Source of the DNA: Sipunculus nudus | Taxonomy: Eukaryota > Annelida > Sipuncula > Golfingiida > Sipunculidae | Direction: 5' to 3' | Assembly: GCA_026874595.1 (NCBI GenBank) | Contig: CM049315.1 | Coordinates: forward strand, 61,749,389-61,813,388 | Length of the DNA stretch: 64,000 nt | Part shown: positions 46,453 through 58,357 of the stretch, piece after piece | Layout: each line of letters opens with the position of its first letter | Numbering within the stretch: the stretch's first letter is position 1 | Translations under genes and position numbers: made by a program | The notes under the pieces: model-generated | Databases searched by the model: none | Seen by the model: the letters and a program-made list of their open reading frames with translations, nothing else | Told to the model about the DNA's origin: nothing

Positions 46453-47428
46453 TTATTTCTTAATATGTACTTCATTTTACTGTGAATGGTGGACTAGGTA
46501 GCATTTCCTAAAACTTTGGGGTTGGGTTAGTGAGGATTTGGCACTAAATCCAGTCAAATTTGTCCTTGTCGTCTATTGTTTATTCCTCACAAAATTTGTA
46601 AAAAAATTAGTCATCCGCCTAAAACTTTTATAAATTATTTCTTGGATCATGACCAAAACATAAAAATACTCTTTTATCTATAGATCTTTAGATATACTTT
46701 GGATAAACTAACCGTAAGAGACGGGTTTCTATACCTTAACTATCAGCGTGCGGATAGTGATGTTGGTGATGTAATAATCGAACAAAAGGATGGCACAATG
46801 GCAAAATCATATTAAATGGAAGAATAACAGGGCCATTTTCATATATTATGTATAAATAAAGCAAATATTCAGTAATAAAGCGGAGCCATACTATATACGA
46901 TACAGGTTGCCTGAAATCAGCAAGTGGTCCGCCATATGTACATTGCACAAACTACCCCAGGATACCTCCTTGTCTCTTTATGAATTTTATTTAATGAATT
47001 TATCAATGACATTTTGTAGAACAATATGGACAAACAACAGCTGATTAATTTTCCATGGTTAGTCTGATGGATCTTGATGCGGATCCATGTGTTGGCGGAG
47101 GTATGCGCTCTACGAGTGCTCTTTATTATTGGAATAAACGACTTTACGCAGTCTTTGTGTGTCTTGCCTAAGTTTTTGTGATGTAATATATCTTACTAAC
47201 CATTTGAGGTGTTTTGGTGCTAAATTTCTCTCTGTAGTAAATATTTATATATATTGGCCCTCATTTTTTGCTCTAAAATCAAATTTGACCCGAAAAAATG
47301 ACAAAACCACAATAGAAAAATTGGCACCATATTTTTTTGTAAGGGTAAATGTCTAAGGATCACAAAAATGTAGGGTTTCCACTTTTTACAGGGAAACATT
47401 ACTCGGTGACATATGCCCCCATACTAAT
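45751..47428. other. noncoding with an (ATT)n microsatellite
   Basis: The (ATT)n run is at about 46396-46455. A poly-G tract lies near 45965-45977. No gene recognised. Confidence 0.55.
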
Positions 47429-48252
47429 ATAGTCGGCCGTTGTTTGTCGTTTATCAGTTGGCCATGGTTTGTCGTATATCTCTGGGCATGTGGTTTGTCG
47501 TATATTAGTCGGCCATGGTTTGTCTTATATCAGTTGGCCGTGGTTTGTAGTATATCAGTCGGCATCTGGTTTGTCGTATATCAGTCGGCCATGGTTTGTC
47601 GTATATCAGTTGGCCGTGGTTTGTAGTATATCAGTCGGCAATGGTTTGTAGTATATACAGTTAGCCGTGGTTTGTAGTATATCAGTCGGCAGCAGGTTTG
47701 TCGTATATCAGTCGGCCGTGGTTTGTAGTATTTCATTCGGCCATGGTTTGTAGTGTATCAGTTGGCCGTGGTTTGTAGTATAACAGTCGGCCGTGGTTTG
47801 TCGTATATCAGTTGGCCATAGTTTGTATAGTATATCAGTCGGCATCTGGTTTGTAGTATATCAGTCGGCCCTGGTTTGTAGTATTTCACTCGGCCATGGT
47901 TTGTAGTGTATCAGTTGGCTGTGGTTTGTAGGATATCAGTCGGCAGTGGTTTATCGTATATCAGTTGGCATCTGGTTTGTCGTATATCAGTCGGCATCTG
48001 GTTTGTCGTTTATCAGTCGGATGTGGTTTTTAGTATATCAGTTGGCTGTGGTTTGTAGTAAATCAGTCGGCCGTGGTTGGTAACATATCAGTTGGTCGTG
48101 GTTTGTAGTATATCAGTTGGCCGTGATTTGTAGTATATCAGTGGGCATCTGGTTTGTCGTATATCAGTCGGCCGTGGTTTGTAGTATATCAGTCGGCCGT
48201 GGTTTGTCGTATATCAGTCGGCGTTATCGTATATCAGTCGGCCGTGGTTTGT
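47429..48252 (+). repeat. 25-26 bp minisatellite, about 32 copies
   Basis: The core is 'ggccgtggtttgtagtatat' plus 'cagtc', alternating with a 'ggcatctggtttgtcgt' variant. Short open frames across it are repeat-derived. Confidence 0.96.
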
Positions 48253-48510
48253 AACCTTACATTTAGAACCTACAAGCCACTAATAAACATGTCAAATCTG
48301 TCAAAACATGTCAAATGTATTGAGCTTATCCAACTTTATCAATGCAATTTTCAACTCGAGATTTTGATCAGATAAGAAATCCTTTCAGATATACATGAGG
48401 AATTCTATGCACAGAACATTCAATTATTTTTTAAATAAAAACATGAATTTGATGTCTTTGTTTGTGTTAAAGTATTTAAAGGGGCCCAACCACCTATAAA
48501 GCGTGTTGAA
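48253..48510. other. noncoding spacer
   Basis: No LTR was recognised here, although the retroelement to the right would have its 3' LTR on this side. Confidence 0.5.
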
Positions 48511-49370
48511 TTAACAATAAAACATTACTTCTTCCTTTAAAATTAATTTGTACCTGCAAAAATATTTCCCTGAAACCTGCCTTTTCCTAGTAAGGTCCGT
48601 TCGCGAAACTGCTGTCTTGGCATAGTTTAGAACGAACTTCCGGTAATAACCGGTAAGGCCTTGAAAGGCTGGCAAGGCTTTCTTGGCTTTCGGTCTCACT
48701 GCGCTCTGAATATTCTTAAGTAGCCACGGGTATCCGGTGCGTACAAGGTGGCCCAAAAATTCTATACTTCGATAACCTGCTTTCTTGGCTGGTTTAGCCG
48801 CAAGATAGGCTCGCTCTAGTATAGCTAGCACTTCTCTAAGTGTTCTTACATGCTCGTCCCACGTTTCCGCGTGTACTAGCATGTTCTCTATGTCGCATTT
48901 TACGTTTTGCATGTCGGTGAAAAACTGCCGCATTATGCGGGTAAACCCTGCGCCTGCCGTCACTAAACCGTAAGGCTTTGCCCTGAACTTGTAATGTCCG
49001 TCAGGCGTTACTAATGCCGTGTTGTCTCTAGATTCCTCTAACATCGGAATCTGCCAGTAGCTCTACAACAGATCGATCTAAGTAAAGTATCGGCTTTTAG
49101 CCACTTCCGTGAACAGTTTTTTTTCCGGCTCTGGGGTCGGTTCTGGATCGAATACTACCGACTGGTTCAACTTACGGTAATCGATCACGAATCTGATCTT
49201 CCCCTCTGGTTTACGCAGCACAATGCATGGTGACGCAAAACTCGACTCCGTTGTCTCGATTATGCCTAACTCTAACATCTCGAATGCCGATCGCATAGTC
49301 TCTCTCAACTCAAACGGAACATGAAACAGTTTCGCCTTCACGGTGTTATCGGACAATCCTTAAAAATTAC
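48511..49370 (-). pseudogene. reverse transcriptase of a second gypsy-class retroelement (broken)
   Basis: RT palm and fingers read MLELGIIETTESSFASPC, 'EGKIRFVIDYRKLNQSVVFD' and 'TPDGHYKF', then 'KPYGLVTAGAGFTRIMRQ'. The catalytic Y-x-D-D box is replaced by DIEN in 'CDIENMLVHAETWDEH', so polymerase activity would be lost. 'EFLGHLVRTG' and 'GLTGYYRKFVLNYA' follow, then similarity stops near 48560. A stop-containing gap at 49045-49077 splits the domain. It differs clearly from the 8.5 kb element (DPEPTPEP linker). Upstream on the same strand is the linker 'AELGKQQRRDLLNYYGEVFR' (about 49400-49470). Confidence 0.88.
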
Positions 49371-50090
49371 ATTCGATGACATCGGTAAGTTTGGGGACAT
49401 CTCTGAATACCTCCCCATAATAGTTCAACAGATCGCGCCGTTGTTGCTTGCCTAGCTCGGCATTAACCTGTACGTCACGTTCAGTTTGGCTGCGCACTGT
49501 TGATGGTAACGACACGTGGGAGGTTTCGTCTACACCCTCGAGGTTCAGTTCTCCGAATAATTATATACAATCCGGATTATCCGGTTCTCGTACGGTTTCG
49601 TTCGTACTCAAGGTTACCGCCACTAAGTCATGCTTAGGAACAGCCCCTGCCTGACATATGGGAAATGACCTAAAGAACTCGCTATATCGCCGTACATCCC
49701 CTTCCAGTCGATTTGGGAACTTCCACGCTCATGTGTTCGATCTACGTTCAGATGGCCCGCCATAAACGCTTCGTGGACCATCTTTACAGATCAACCCGTA
49801 ACGACTGGGGTACCACGCGATCCTTGATCCTCGCATTTATCTCGCGCAATTTGGACTAAGAAATCGTTTTAAACTGGAAAGTGCTATCATTGCCGCTAGC
49901 AGACTTGGCAAGCTTCAAGTACGGAGCAAAGGACTGATCTTCTTCCCGCGCCTTCAAAAATTCGGCTGGACTTACACCAGCGACTGGACTGGCTACATGT
50001 AAACTTCGCGTCGGTGACTCTCGCTTTCGTGCAGCGACACATGTTTCTACTGCAGACTTCACTTCCGGTGCTCTTGCAGAGCATCGTCTT
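49371..50090 (-). pseudogene. integrase zinc-binding remnant and linkers of the second retroelement
   Basis: On the minus strand, 49856-50062 gives 'SPVAGVSPAEFLKAREEDQS', the type of segment found just before the integrase zinc finger in these elements. A degenerate H2C2-like part follows (HEAFMAGHLNVDRT, then WKGMYGDI, about 49740-49800). The catalytic core is missing. The sequence then enters the post-integrase linker ('AVPKHDLVAV', 'REPDNPD') and the RT. This again suggests integrase before RT, as in Gmr1-like elements, although the large deletion makes that less certain than for the first element. Confidence 0.65.
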
Positions 50091-50099
50091 TGTACCCTA

Positions 50100-50285
50100 A
50101 CGCTTGCCCATATTTGATAATCTTACTGTAACGCCACGCAAGCACCGTTTAGAAGGTGGATCTTACTGTAACGCTACTCCAGCACAGTAAGCAAGGTATA
50201 TCTTACTGTAACGCCCCACCAGACAGCAAGCAGGCGTATCTAACTATTGCCACAACAGCACAGTTAGCAAGGGGGTGCCACAGTA
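50100..50285. repeat. about 40-45 bp degenerate repeat, four copies
   Basis: Each starts 'atcttactgtaacgc' (the last is 'atctaactattgcc') and ends with a 'cagcacagtaagcaagg'-like tail. Confidence 0.85.
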
Positions 50286-50593
50286 CCATCAATGCAGTCA
50301 GAAAAGACTACCTTTACTTGATTTGAGTATTTCTGTTACGGAATATATCAAGTTCCATATATTATATTTGATTTATGTGTTTTTAGTGCTTTTAATTTCG
50401 ATATTTCTGATTTCCTATAGTAAATATTTTGAAGGCTGACTGGGAAAACGTCCCCGGAATCGGTCACTGGTAACCAGGTAACAGCTTGCCGAACGTTTAT
50501 TAACAGTCACGAAAATGTTCAGTCACCTCATAAATATAAGAACACAAGTGTATTAGTAAGTGTATTAGTATATATGTTAGTATATGTATTAGT
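50286..50593. other. noncoding
   Basis: AT-rich, with repeated 'tgtattagta' steps at 50549-50593 leading into the rRNA fragment. Confidence 0.55.
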
Positions 50594-50678
50594 ATTGCGG
50601 TGTTAGAGGTGAAATTCTTGGATAGCCGCAAGACTAACAACTGCGAAAGCATTTGCCAAGAATGTTTTTATTAGTCAT
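50594..50678 (+). pseudogene. 18S rRNA fragment (about 85 bp)
   Basis: It contains 'agaggtgaaattcttgga' and 'gcgaaagcatttgccaagaa', two adjacent stretches of the highly conserved central part of eukaryotic small-subunit rRNA, in the right order and spacing. A few positions differ from the usual animal sequence. Nothing else of the rRNA gene flanks it, so it is a dispersed fragment. Confidence 0.9.
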
Positions 50679-53649
50679 CTTATATCTTATAAGTGTATTA
50701 TATGACACTCTATGAAAATCTTAGGTTATTACATAGCGAGCATCTGTTATGCTTCCATCAATTGTGATCATATATTCCACGAGTGTCAGTCCATATCAAG
50801 TTGGTTGAAGCGAAAGAAGACCTCACTTGCCATTTTTCTTCAGACTAAAAAAGCTTTTGATGGGGTCTGGTCCAACAGGTTCCGCTTGCAAAATAATGAT
50901 GTCTCATTTGCCAAACAAATTAGTTAGGCTGTTTTGTTGGTGTCTGACAAACAGCACCCTTGGAGTAAATGTATAAAATGGCAAAAATTAGGGGGGGTTG
51001 AGATTCAAGCTGAGTTTCCTAAAAGCTCGGCACTGAGCTCTGTGGAATTGATCATGTCAGTAAACGACATCCCCTGGTGGAGTGACAAGTAAGCATTAGC
51101 CAATATGCTGTTTCCATCTGGAACAAAAACCGAATGGTTACGTGTTAGTATGGTTCAGACGACTGGTACAAACTGAACCTAGCCGTGGCAAACACAGCCT
51201 TTAGTCCTGGGGCCAATTCCAACTTTCGAATGAAATTCTAGATAAATATCTTGCGAAATTTACACCTGTATATCGTTTAAATCTTCAAATTGTTCTTGAA
51301 AAGTTATTAAAAATGTTTATATTTAATGTATGCGTTAGCATTTTGTGTTAATTGGTGTTGTTTCCGACAGGACTGGAAAACTTTAGTGTGGGAATTTATT
51401 GAAACTAGATCTTATTTGTATTTTTTTTATTTTCGTAAGAATTAGTTTATAAAATTTAAAATCTCAATTTCGATTTTATAATTGAAGGTGTAGTTAAGCA
51501 TTTAGAATAGAACCAGTTTTGGACAAATTTTAGGCGGTAGGCTTTGTGTGATAAAAATACTTTTAAATTATCAAACGTTTTCTTGGTGTAATAGTAATAT
51601 GTGTATTAAAGGCTTAATCCATGGTAGCCAGGTGACCCGATAACTATTGGACCTGTTTACTGACCCCTGTTTAATAGTTAAGATCACAAGTTCCGCCCAC
51701 TTCAGAGTTAGTCACTTGCAGACTGGACAGTTGGTATTAAAATCACTTTTTATACAGGATGAAAGGTTAATACTAATTAAAGAGGGAGATAACTAAATAA
51801 GATAATAATGTGGATTCATGTTATACATCTGTCAATTTCATTCACATTTCATTTTGCCAGCTAGGTGGGAAATTTATAGGAGATCCTTTCTTCTGTAAAT
51901 TTACATTACAAACTGTCATCTGTTCCAAATGAATGATTCTTTCTTATAAACAGGTCTTATTTCTGTAAGCTCCGACGACTTTCATTCGAACTTAGTTTCG
52001 TGGCTGATCCTTTTTTTAGCTTCCTTGAGGCCTTTTAAAAGGGCAAATAAAGGGATTTATACTTACATACTTTGCAAGGAAACAGATAATTGAGCGCATA
52101 TAACCAGCAGTATAATTCAAGAATGATAAATACTCTTTTGCAAGCATGAATTAGAAATCATGAACCACATGCAAATATATGGCCCAATCAATCCTTCAGA
52201 ATTTCACTAAAGGTTACAAAATTTAGTGGCTCGTTTGAATAAGTTATATAAAGGAGTTAAGCTCCTAAGTAATGTCTTCACTGATTGTCACATTATTTGG
52301 TGGGTCGCCAGTTCTCAGGTATCCTGACCACATACACAAGATGATGGAGTTTTATTGTTTTACAATAAAAAGGAGGGATAATAAATAGTATATGTTCGAC
52401 ATACTAAAGAATCTTATATATTACTTTAAATATTAAAGAATTATCAACAAACCACATAAACCACAAAATATAGTGACATCTGTCATGTACAACGTTAAGT
52501 TGCAAGTTTTACAATTTAATCCTTTTTATTTTAAATAAACACAAATATTTTTCAACACTGACCGAATGATATGTGATGCAATTAAGTGTAGTCCTTCCCA
52601 TTGTTTCCAACTGTAAAGGACCTACTAGGGTTTCAACAAAAAGTATGTTTTGAAGACTTAAGAAGAGGCATTCTCTCTCAATTACCGTGAGAAGTGAAGT
52701 TGTCATTAAATTGGAAATAATAAAGGATTTCCTTCACCTGCATCAGTCTCAATCAATCGCCATTCATATTGACCAGTACTTCAGAACCGTCTTGCAAACA
52801 TGGCTTACAAAACTGATTCAAATAATCATTTATGTCTTGAAATTTCTGACAACGTTCAGATTTATCAAATCAGATTGTTGCAGTTATTTCTTTTATACAT
52901 CAGGTAGCACTGTACCATCAAAGGCTCAAGGTGATACCGAAAAGAAGAGAAAAATAAAAATGATAAAAAGAAACTTTACCATGAGAGGTTTTATTGGGTG
53001 CTTCAAATTGCAGGGTCATTTGAGTCCTGACCTTCAAAAAGTTATTTCAAAATGTTGACGTCCCACGTAAGAGAAGTGCTTGTAGATATATATAAATCTA
53101 AATTTATATATATATTATCTAAATCGAGATCTAGGTTTGACCTGACCCGCATCATGATTCATGTCAGCCAATGTCCCGATTTCCGAATAACAATGACCGC
53201 CTCTGCAGTCCAAGTTTACAGCCATCCAGACCCCGTGATCCAGCTCCTGAATATATATATATATATAAGATTTGAACAGAATTATGACTGTTTATTTAAC
53301 CAAATGAATGGTCTGCCTATTCATGATTTGCAATTCTATATGTTCACAATCAAATTAGGATTATGGCTGGGATTCTAATGCATTCTGGACTTTAAAAAAA
53401 TTTTATGGTCAGAATAAAACTTAAAACTTTAAATGCTTTAAACGAAAACTGTTAAAACACTGTGCATACAACATTTTGTTCCGTTCCAAAATGTAAAAGG
53501 AAAGGAAAGTAGAGACAAATGTATAATGCCCAAGTCTCGTGGAATACTCATTTCACAGTAAATTTAGAAACTGTTTGCCAGGTCTTTGGAGGTTTCAACC
53601 AAATATACACAAACAGTTTTTTTATATATTAAAATTTGAACGATTGAGC
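50679..53649. other. noncoding
   Basis: About 3 kb of AT-rich sequence. The longest frame (52687-53058, plus) has low-complexity hydrophobic and Lys-rich parts, and I could not assign it. Confidence 0.5.
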
Positions 53650-53850
53650 TAGAAATATCAGTCTCTCTGACAAATATAAAATGTAATTTAAATGTTTTAA
53701 ATATCAGTCTCTCTGACAAATATAAAATCGAATTTAAATTTGTTAAATATCAGTGTCTTTGGCAAATATAAAATCGAAATTAAATGTATATATTTAAATG
53801 TGAGTCTCTCTGACAAATATAAGGTCTAATTTTAATGTTTTAATTTAAAA
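53650..53850 (+). repeat. 46-51 bp tandem repeat, four copies
   Basis: The core is 'atcagtctctctgacaaata' plus 'taaaat', followed by an A/T-rich spacer. The last copy is the most diverged. Confidence 0.93.
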
Positions 53851-56800
53851 AATTATAAGTAGCAGCTCTACTATGGTCTTTGTCATGTTTAATTCACAAC
53901 ACTAAATACAAATGCTCATATTTAGATTTGTTTTATGAAGCTAAAAATTACTTCGCCTCCAAATGGTTAGAGCCAAAGAAGGGTATTCCTAGTTTGGTTG
54001 TCTTTTTTTCACGTTTAATATTCACATTTTGGGAGCGCATAATTTAAGCGATTACTTTTGAGGCGCCGCCTAATATTATTGACATTATTGCTATCTTTTT
54101 CACGTAATGCTTCGGTCATAGAACTTACAAAACTAATAAATGTATGCGTTCAGTTACAATTCTAAATGCTACAAGCTTAAGGATGCAAAGCTGAATTGTG
54201 AGGAAAGCTTTCATTTCTTTGGATTTTAATCATCAATTTTATTTTTATATGAATCTTCAGGGATTTTTTTTTGCAAATGCCATGAACACTTTAAATTTTC
54301 TATTAAATTTTTTACCTATGCCTTTATAGTAAATGTATTCGTCGAAGTTTAACTCGGCCGCAAAAGCTGGTGTTAACCCTTATTATAAGCAAATAATCAC
54401 TAATTAAGTTATTTTATGTATCTTAAAATTATAAACTTCCATTTGGCTTGAATTAAGCTAAATGACAATATAACATTATTATTCTATTTTGGTCATCAAA
54501 TTGATGAATAGGACTGTCCTTGCCTCTTTATATCAAAAATGACGGTAAGGTTTTTAATTATGTGCCATTTTATATTTTAAACTTTAAATTTTGAAGCTTA
54601 AAATATGAAATAAAGTATCTTTTAATTTTAATGGATTCAGCACATCAAAATTTAATGAGGTGGTAGCTCTGGTTGAATTTAGCAGTAGGGCCTACAATTT
54701 ATCTCTACGTAACAATTTCCAAGAGTGAACCTTGGACATTAACCCATATACATGTATTAAAAAAATATATGTATCGAGGTTACTTTATAAAATTGCCTAT
54801 TTCAAGCCTTTTCAACACTTTTCCATAGGGGTAATGTTTTTGAAATATGATTTATATGAATTACTTTAATAGAAATGATTTATGTGAATTACTTTAATAG
54901 AAATGGCATCAATTTTAATATTGACGGGGGGGGGGGGGGTACAGCAAACTTAAAATTCCAGGATTGGCCCCAGGACTACCTGTTTAAAAGGACAAAGGAA
55001 ATAAAACAGATGAAGCCTCGACATCGACTTAAAGAATGTCTCAGGTACAGCGAGAGAACAAGTTAAATATTCATAGACTGCACCTGTACTATCACAGGAT
55101 CAACCTATCTGGTCCAGCTACAGACCTTACACTCAGCACTAATCCAATGAAACACGAATACATAGACATTCTAACTGAATAAACAGGGCTTACATTTAGT
55201 CTTAACACAATTCATGTCGAACACTGCACGAAAATGCCCGAGTTGACCCTAACGACAACGATGTTGCTGTGCCCAAGAAGGTTATTTGAACATCAGGCTG
55301 TAAATTATAAATTACCGGAAAGGAAAACTGGTCAATGTGAAAAAGCCAAGTATTAATCCAATCGCTCAGGTGGCTACTTTCCGAAAATAAACTAACAAAC
55401 ACAGGGAAATCCACCAGTGAGTAAAGTTATAACGGAATCTTTCCTCGCACATGAAGAGATCAAACGTAGTTTACGTTGGTAAGGTTGATTTCTAAAAGGC
55501 GCTGAGGATTGTCAAACATTAGGAAACGTTTTGTACCTCGTTTAAGAAACACCCAGTGCCGGTTCCCACGAGGCTGGTCCATCTGAGAGACTCTTACACC
55601 GTAACAACGGTCACTATTGTAATAATGTTGTTATTGATATGAATAATGATGTAAGGTTGGAACGTTACATATCGAATTCTGAGTAAAGTATGAAAGTCCC
55701 TTCATTATTTAAATTGAATTAAAAAAAATAAGTGTTTTGAAATTTTAACATGAAAGTTAGATTTAAACGATTGCTTGTGAAATAGTGAGACAAGGGGATG
55801 ATGATTATTATTATTTTAGTGGTTGCTCGACGAAGTTAGTATTCAAAAGTAAAGGTCACTACTGTAAGAACATCTTAAACACAACATGAGGCCTTTGTTG
55901 GGATAATGCGGTGATTTGTGTATTTTCAATTTTCAAAGAATGACATTTGCTCCTTAGTTTTTGTTAGTGAAATTTTAAATAATTTCCACCCGCAACATCA
56001 CCCACTATAGTAATTAAAAATATTACAACCAGTAATGTAATAATTATAACAAAAATGACTGTTAAAAAATCAGAAGGCAAAAATGTTAGCCATAGATCAA
56101 GTCATTGTTGATAAGAAGTGGATTTATTTAAACAGAATTGGATCGGCACATCGTCCCAACTTAAGGGTCTGCCATGAAATAAAGATGGGTGTATGATATT
56201 GTAATCACAGAGTGGGCTGACCAGACCGTCACCCTGAAGCTGATTGAACAGTATTTCCAAATTATCATTATCTAGGCCGGTGAAGTAAAAGATTCGTTTG
56301 GTTTGGCAAACGAAACTGTATATTTATACGAGACAACGTCGGACAGCACGGTGGGGATATATGACCATAAAGTAGAGCAGAACTAGCATTTTATGATTTT
56401 TTTGTATATATTTTTCTAAAATGCGTTACAAAATAGAGTATACTCGAATGTAAATGTTTCTTTTTAACATTACATAACATAAATAACATTATTCTAAATA
56501 TTTTATTCCGTAGCGAAGAATCAAGGCTTTAAGATGAATGTTTTATGTGACAGGTAAAAAAAAAAACAAAAAAAAAACTGAGCAGACAACTATCCTTGAT
56601 ATCTACTGCTTTCTTGCATAAGTATTTTCCATGTTTTTGTTCAATGTAGGTTCATTTAAACATCACAGTTTGATCTAATACAAACAATAGCGGTCAGATT
56701 AACTTAACCCAACTCCCGATAATCTATGTTTATTGGCATGAAAATGATCTATCACAATTATGAGTAACTGCTACACACGGTTGATTCATACCTATACTAT

Positions 56801-57152
56801 AATTAACCTATCCATGAACTCTATATGACCTTAATCGCATATGCATTCAATGAATAATCATAAACATTGGACTAATGAGCGACCAATCAGGTGACCTTAA
56901 ACATTTTAAAGCGTCAGTCATCTGACAAAAAAAAAAAATTGCATAATTTGACAGAGCTCTGTCAAACAAAACACGTGTAGTCTGAACCTATACCCATGTA
57001 GGCATGATTTCCGGAATATTTTTTTTATGCAAGGGAGACAGTATAAAAATATCTAGGCTATAGGTTGCCTACCGAGTGAATAATAATGTCTTTCCTGGCA
57101 CGTAATTCGTATGAGACAAATAATCGTAAATATTGCAAGACCATTCATAAAT
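53851..57152. other. noncoding
   Basis: About 3.3 kb, AT-rich. A short duplicated 'gaattactttaatagaaatg' phrase lies at 54857-54905 and a poly-G tract near 54926-54939. No gene recognised. Confidence 0.5.
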
Positions 57153-57540
57153 CACAATGACTGCGATATAAAGAGCAGCGATACCAGTTTGCGACGCCAG
57201 TCGATGAGACGTCATACGTCATTGACCTTTGTGACGTCATTATTATGTTGTAAACTGCTCTCGCTACCATAGGTATGGAAGACCTTCTGTGTAGGAGCGT
57301 TTGGGGCTCATTAAAATAATTAACCTCACCATTGCAGCCCATATGCGCCGCCCTTTTCACCTTATTATGATAATGAGACCCCGAAACGCTCCTTCACAGA
57401 AGACTTTCCATGCCCCTGATTGCAAGAGCTCTTTGCAACACAATAGTGACGTCAGAAAGGTCGATGGCGTATTGATGACGACATCAACTGGAATAGCTAT
57501 ATCTCTGTTCTCAAGTGTTGAGTATATCGCAGTCATTGTG
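57153..57540. repeat. imperfect fold-back, arms of about 170-180 bp
   Basis: 57153-57320 and the reverse complement of 57360-57540 share 'cacaatgactgcgatata', 'ttgacctttgtgacgtca'-like, 'atggaagaccttctgtg'-like and 'aggagcgttt' stretches in the same order. The centre is at about 57340. Opposite-strand open frames on the two arms are mirror images of each other. Confidence 0.85.
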
Positions 57541-58205
57541 GACTGTTTTGCTTTATTTTGGATCATTTGTTTCATACTAATTATGCGCCAGGCGAGACAT
57601 TATCATTCACTTGGTAGTCGGAACAAAGGCCCCTAAAACCTTTATCCTAGAACTTTTAATACTTTCTTTTTGGTGTAAAAAATATCACGGAAAACTTGCC
57701 GACTAGGGTACTTGTACAGACTACATGTGTTCTGTTTGGGAGAGTTCTCACAAATTATGCAAATTTTGTTATTGTAAGGCGAATGAGGTTTACAGTAATA
57801 TCGGCGACCTGATTTGCTGCATTAAACATGGTTATTCAATAAATGAAAATGCTATTAAGGTCATGTAAAGCTCATGGTGAGGTTAATTAGGTTAAAAGAG
57901 CGGAGCATTTGGGCTGTGGTGGATAGGTCAAAGTGGTCCCATTCCACATTTGTCACGCATCTGCTACGTCGCCACTTTTCGGATATGTTTGATGTCTTGA
58001 ACTGCCAGGAATGATGCGAAATATGTTTTAAGGGGGACCATTTCTAATATTTTCACCCAAATCCTGAGATCATTTTTTACTTTATCCCCCCACCCCCACA
58101 GGGTCGATTGCAGCGTCTTCTATCATACTACACCAGGCCAATCAAGTGTTCCAGTACATTATTCTACCACTATGTATATATAACTAAATTCCAATATACT
58201 TACAG
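57541..58205. other. noncoding
   Basis: The part at about 57995-58140 has a diverged direct relative at about 58970-59110 ('gatgcgaaatatgttttaag' versus 'gatgccaaatgtgtcctaaa', both followed by 'ggggga'). Confidence 0.55.
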
Positions 58206-58357
58206 TGTTACGAAGACAAATTGTTCAAGGGAAAACATTGGCCTATCCCGGATTCGAACCCATGTCGATGGCGCACATGTCCGGCGTTACAACCGCTTCG
58301 TAGAAAAGCAAGCTTCACTAGCGAGACGGTTCGGTCCGCTTTTATGTTACCCCGTAA
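58206..58357 (-). repeat. tRNA-derived SINE-like element, copy 3
   Basis: Reverse complement of copy 1 with full A-to-B spacing. The B box (ggattcgaacc on the plus strand, 58250-58260) is intact. The A box has lost one base. Confidence 0.75.

Noticed and set aside
48511-49044. Telomerase or other host reverse transcriptase
   Set aside because: Linker, palm and connection motifs are those of gypsy-class retroelements, with integrase-type remnants upstream.
52687-53058. 123-residue plus-strand open frame
   Set aside because: Low-complexity composition, no recognisable domain, and no supporting start or splice signals.
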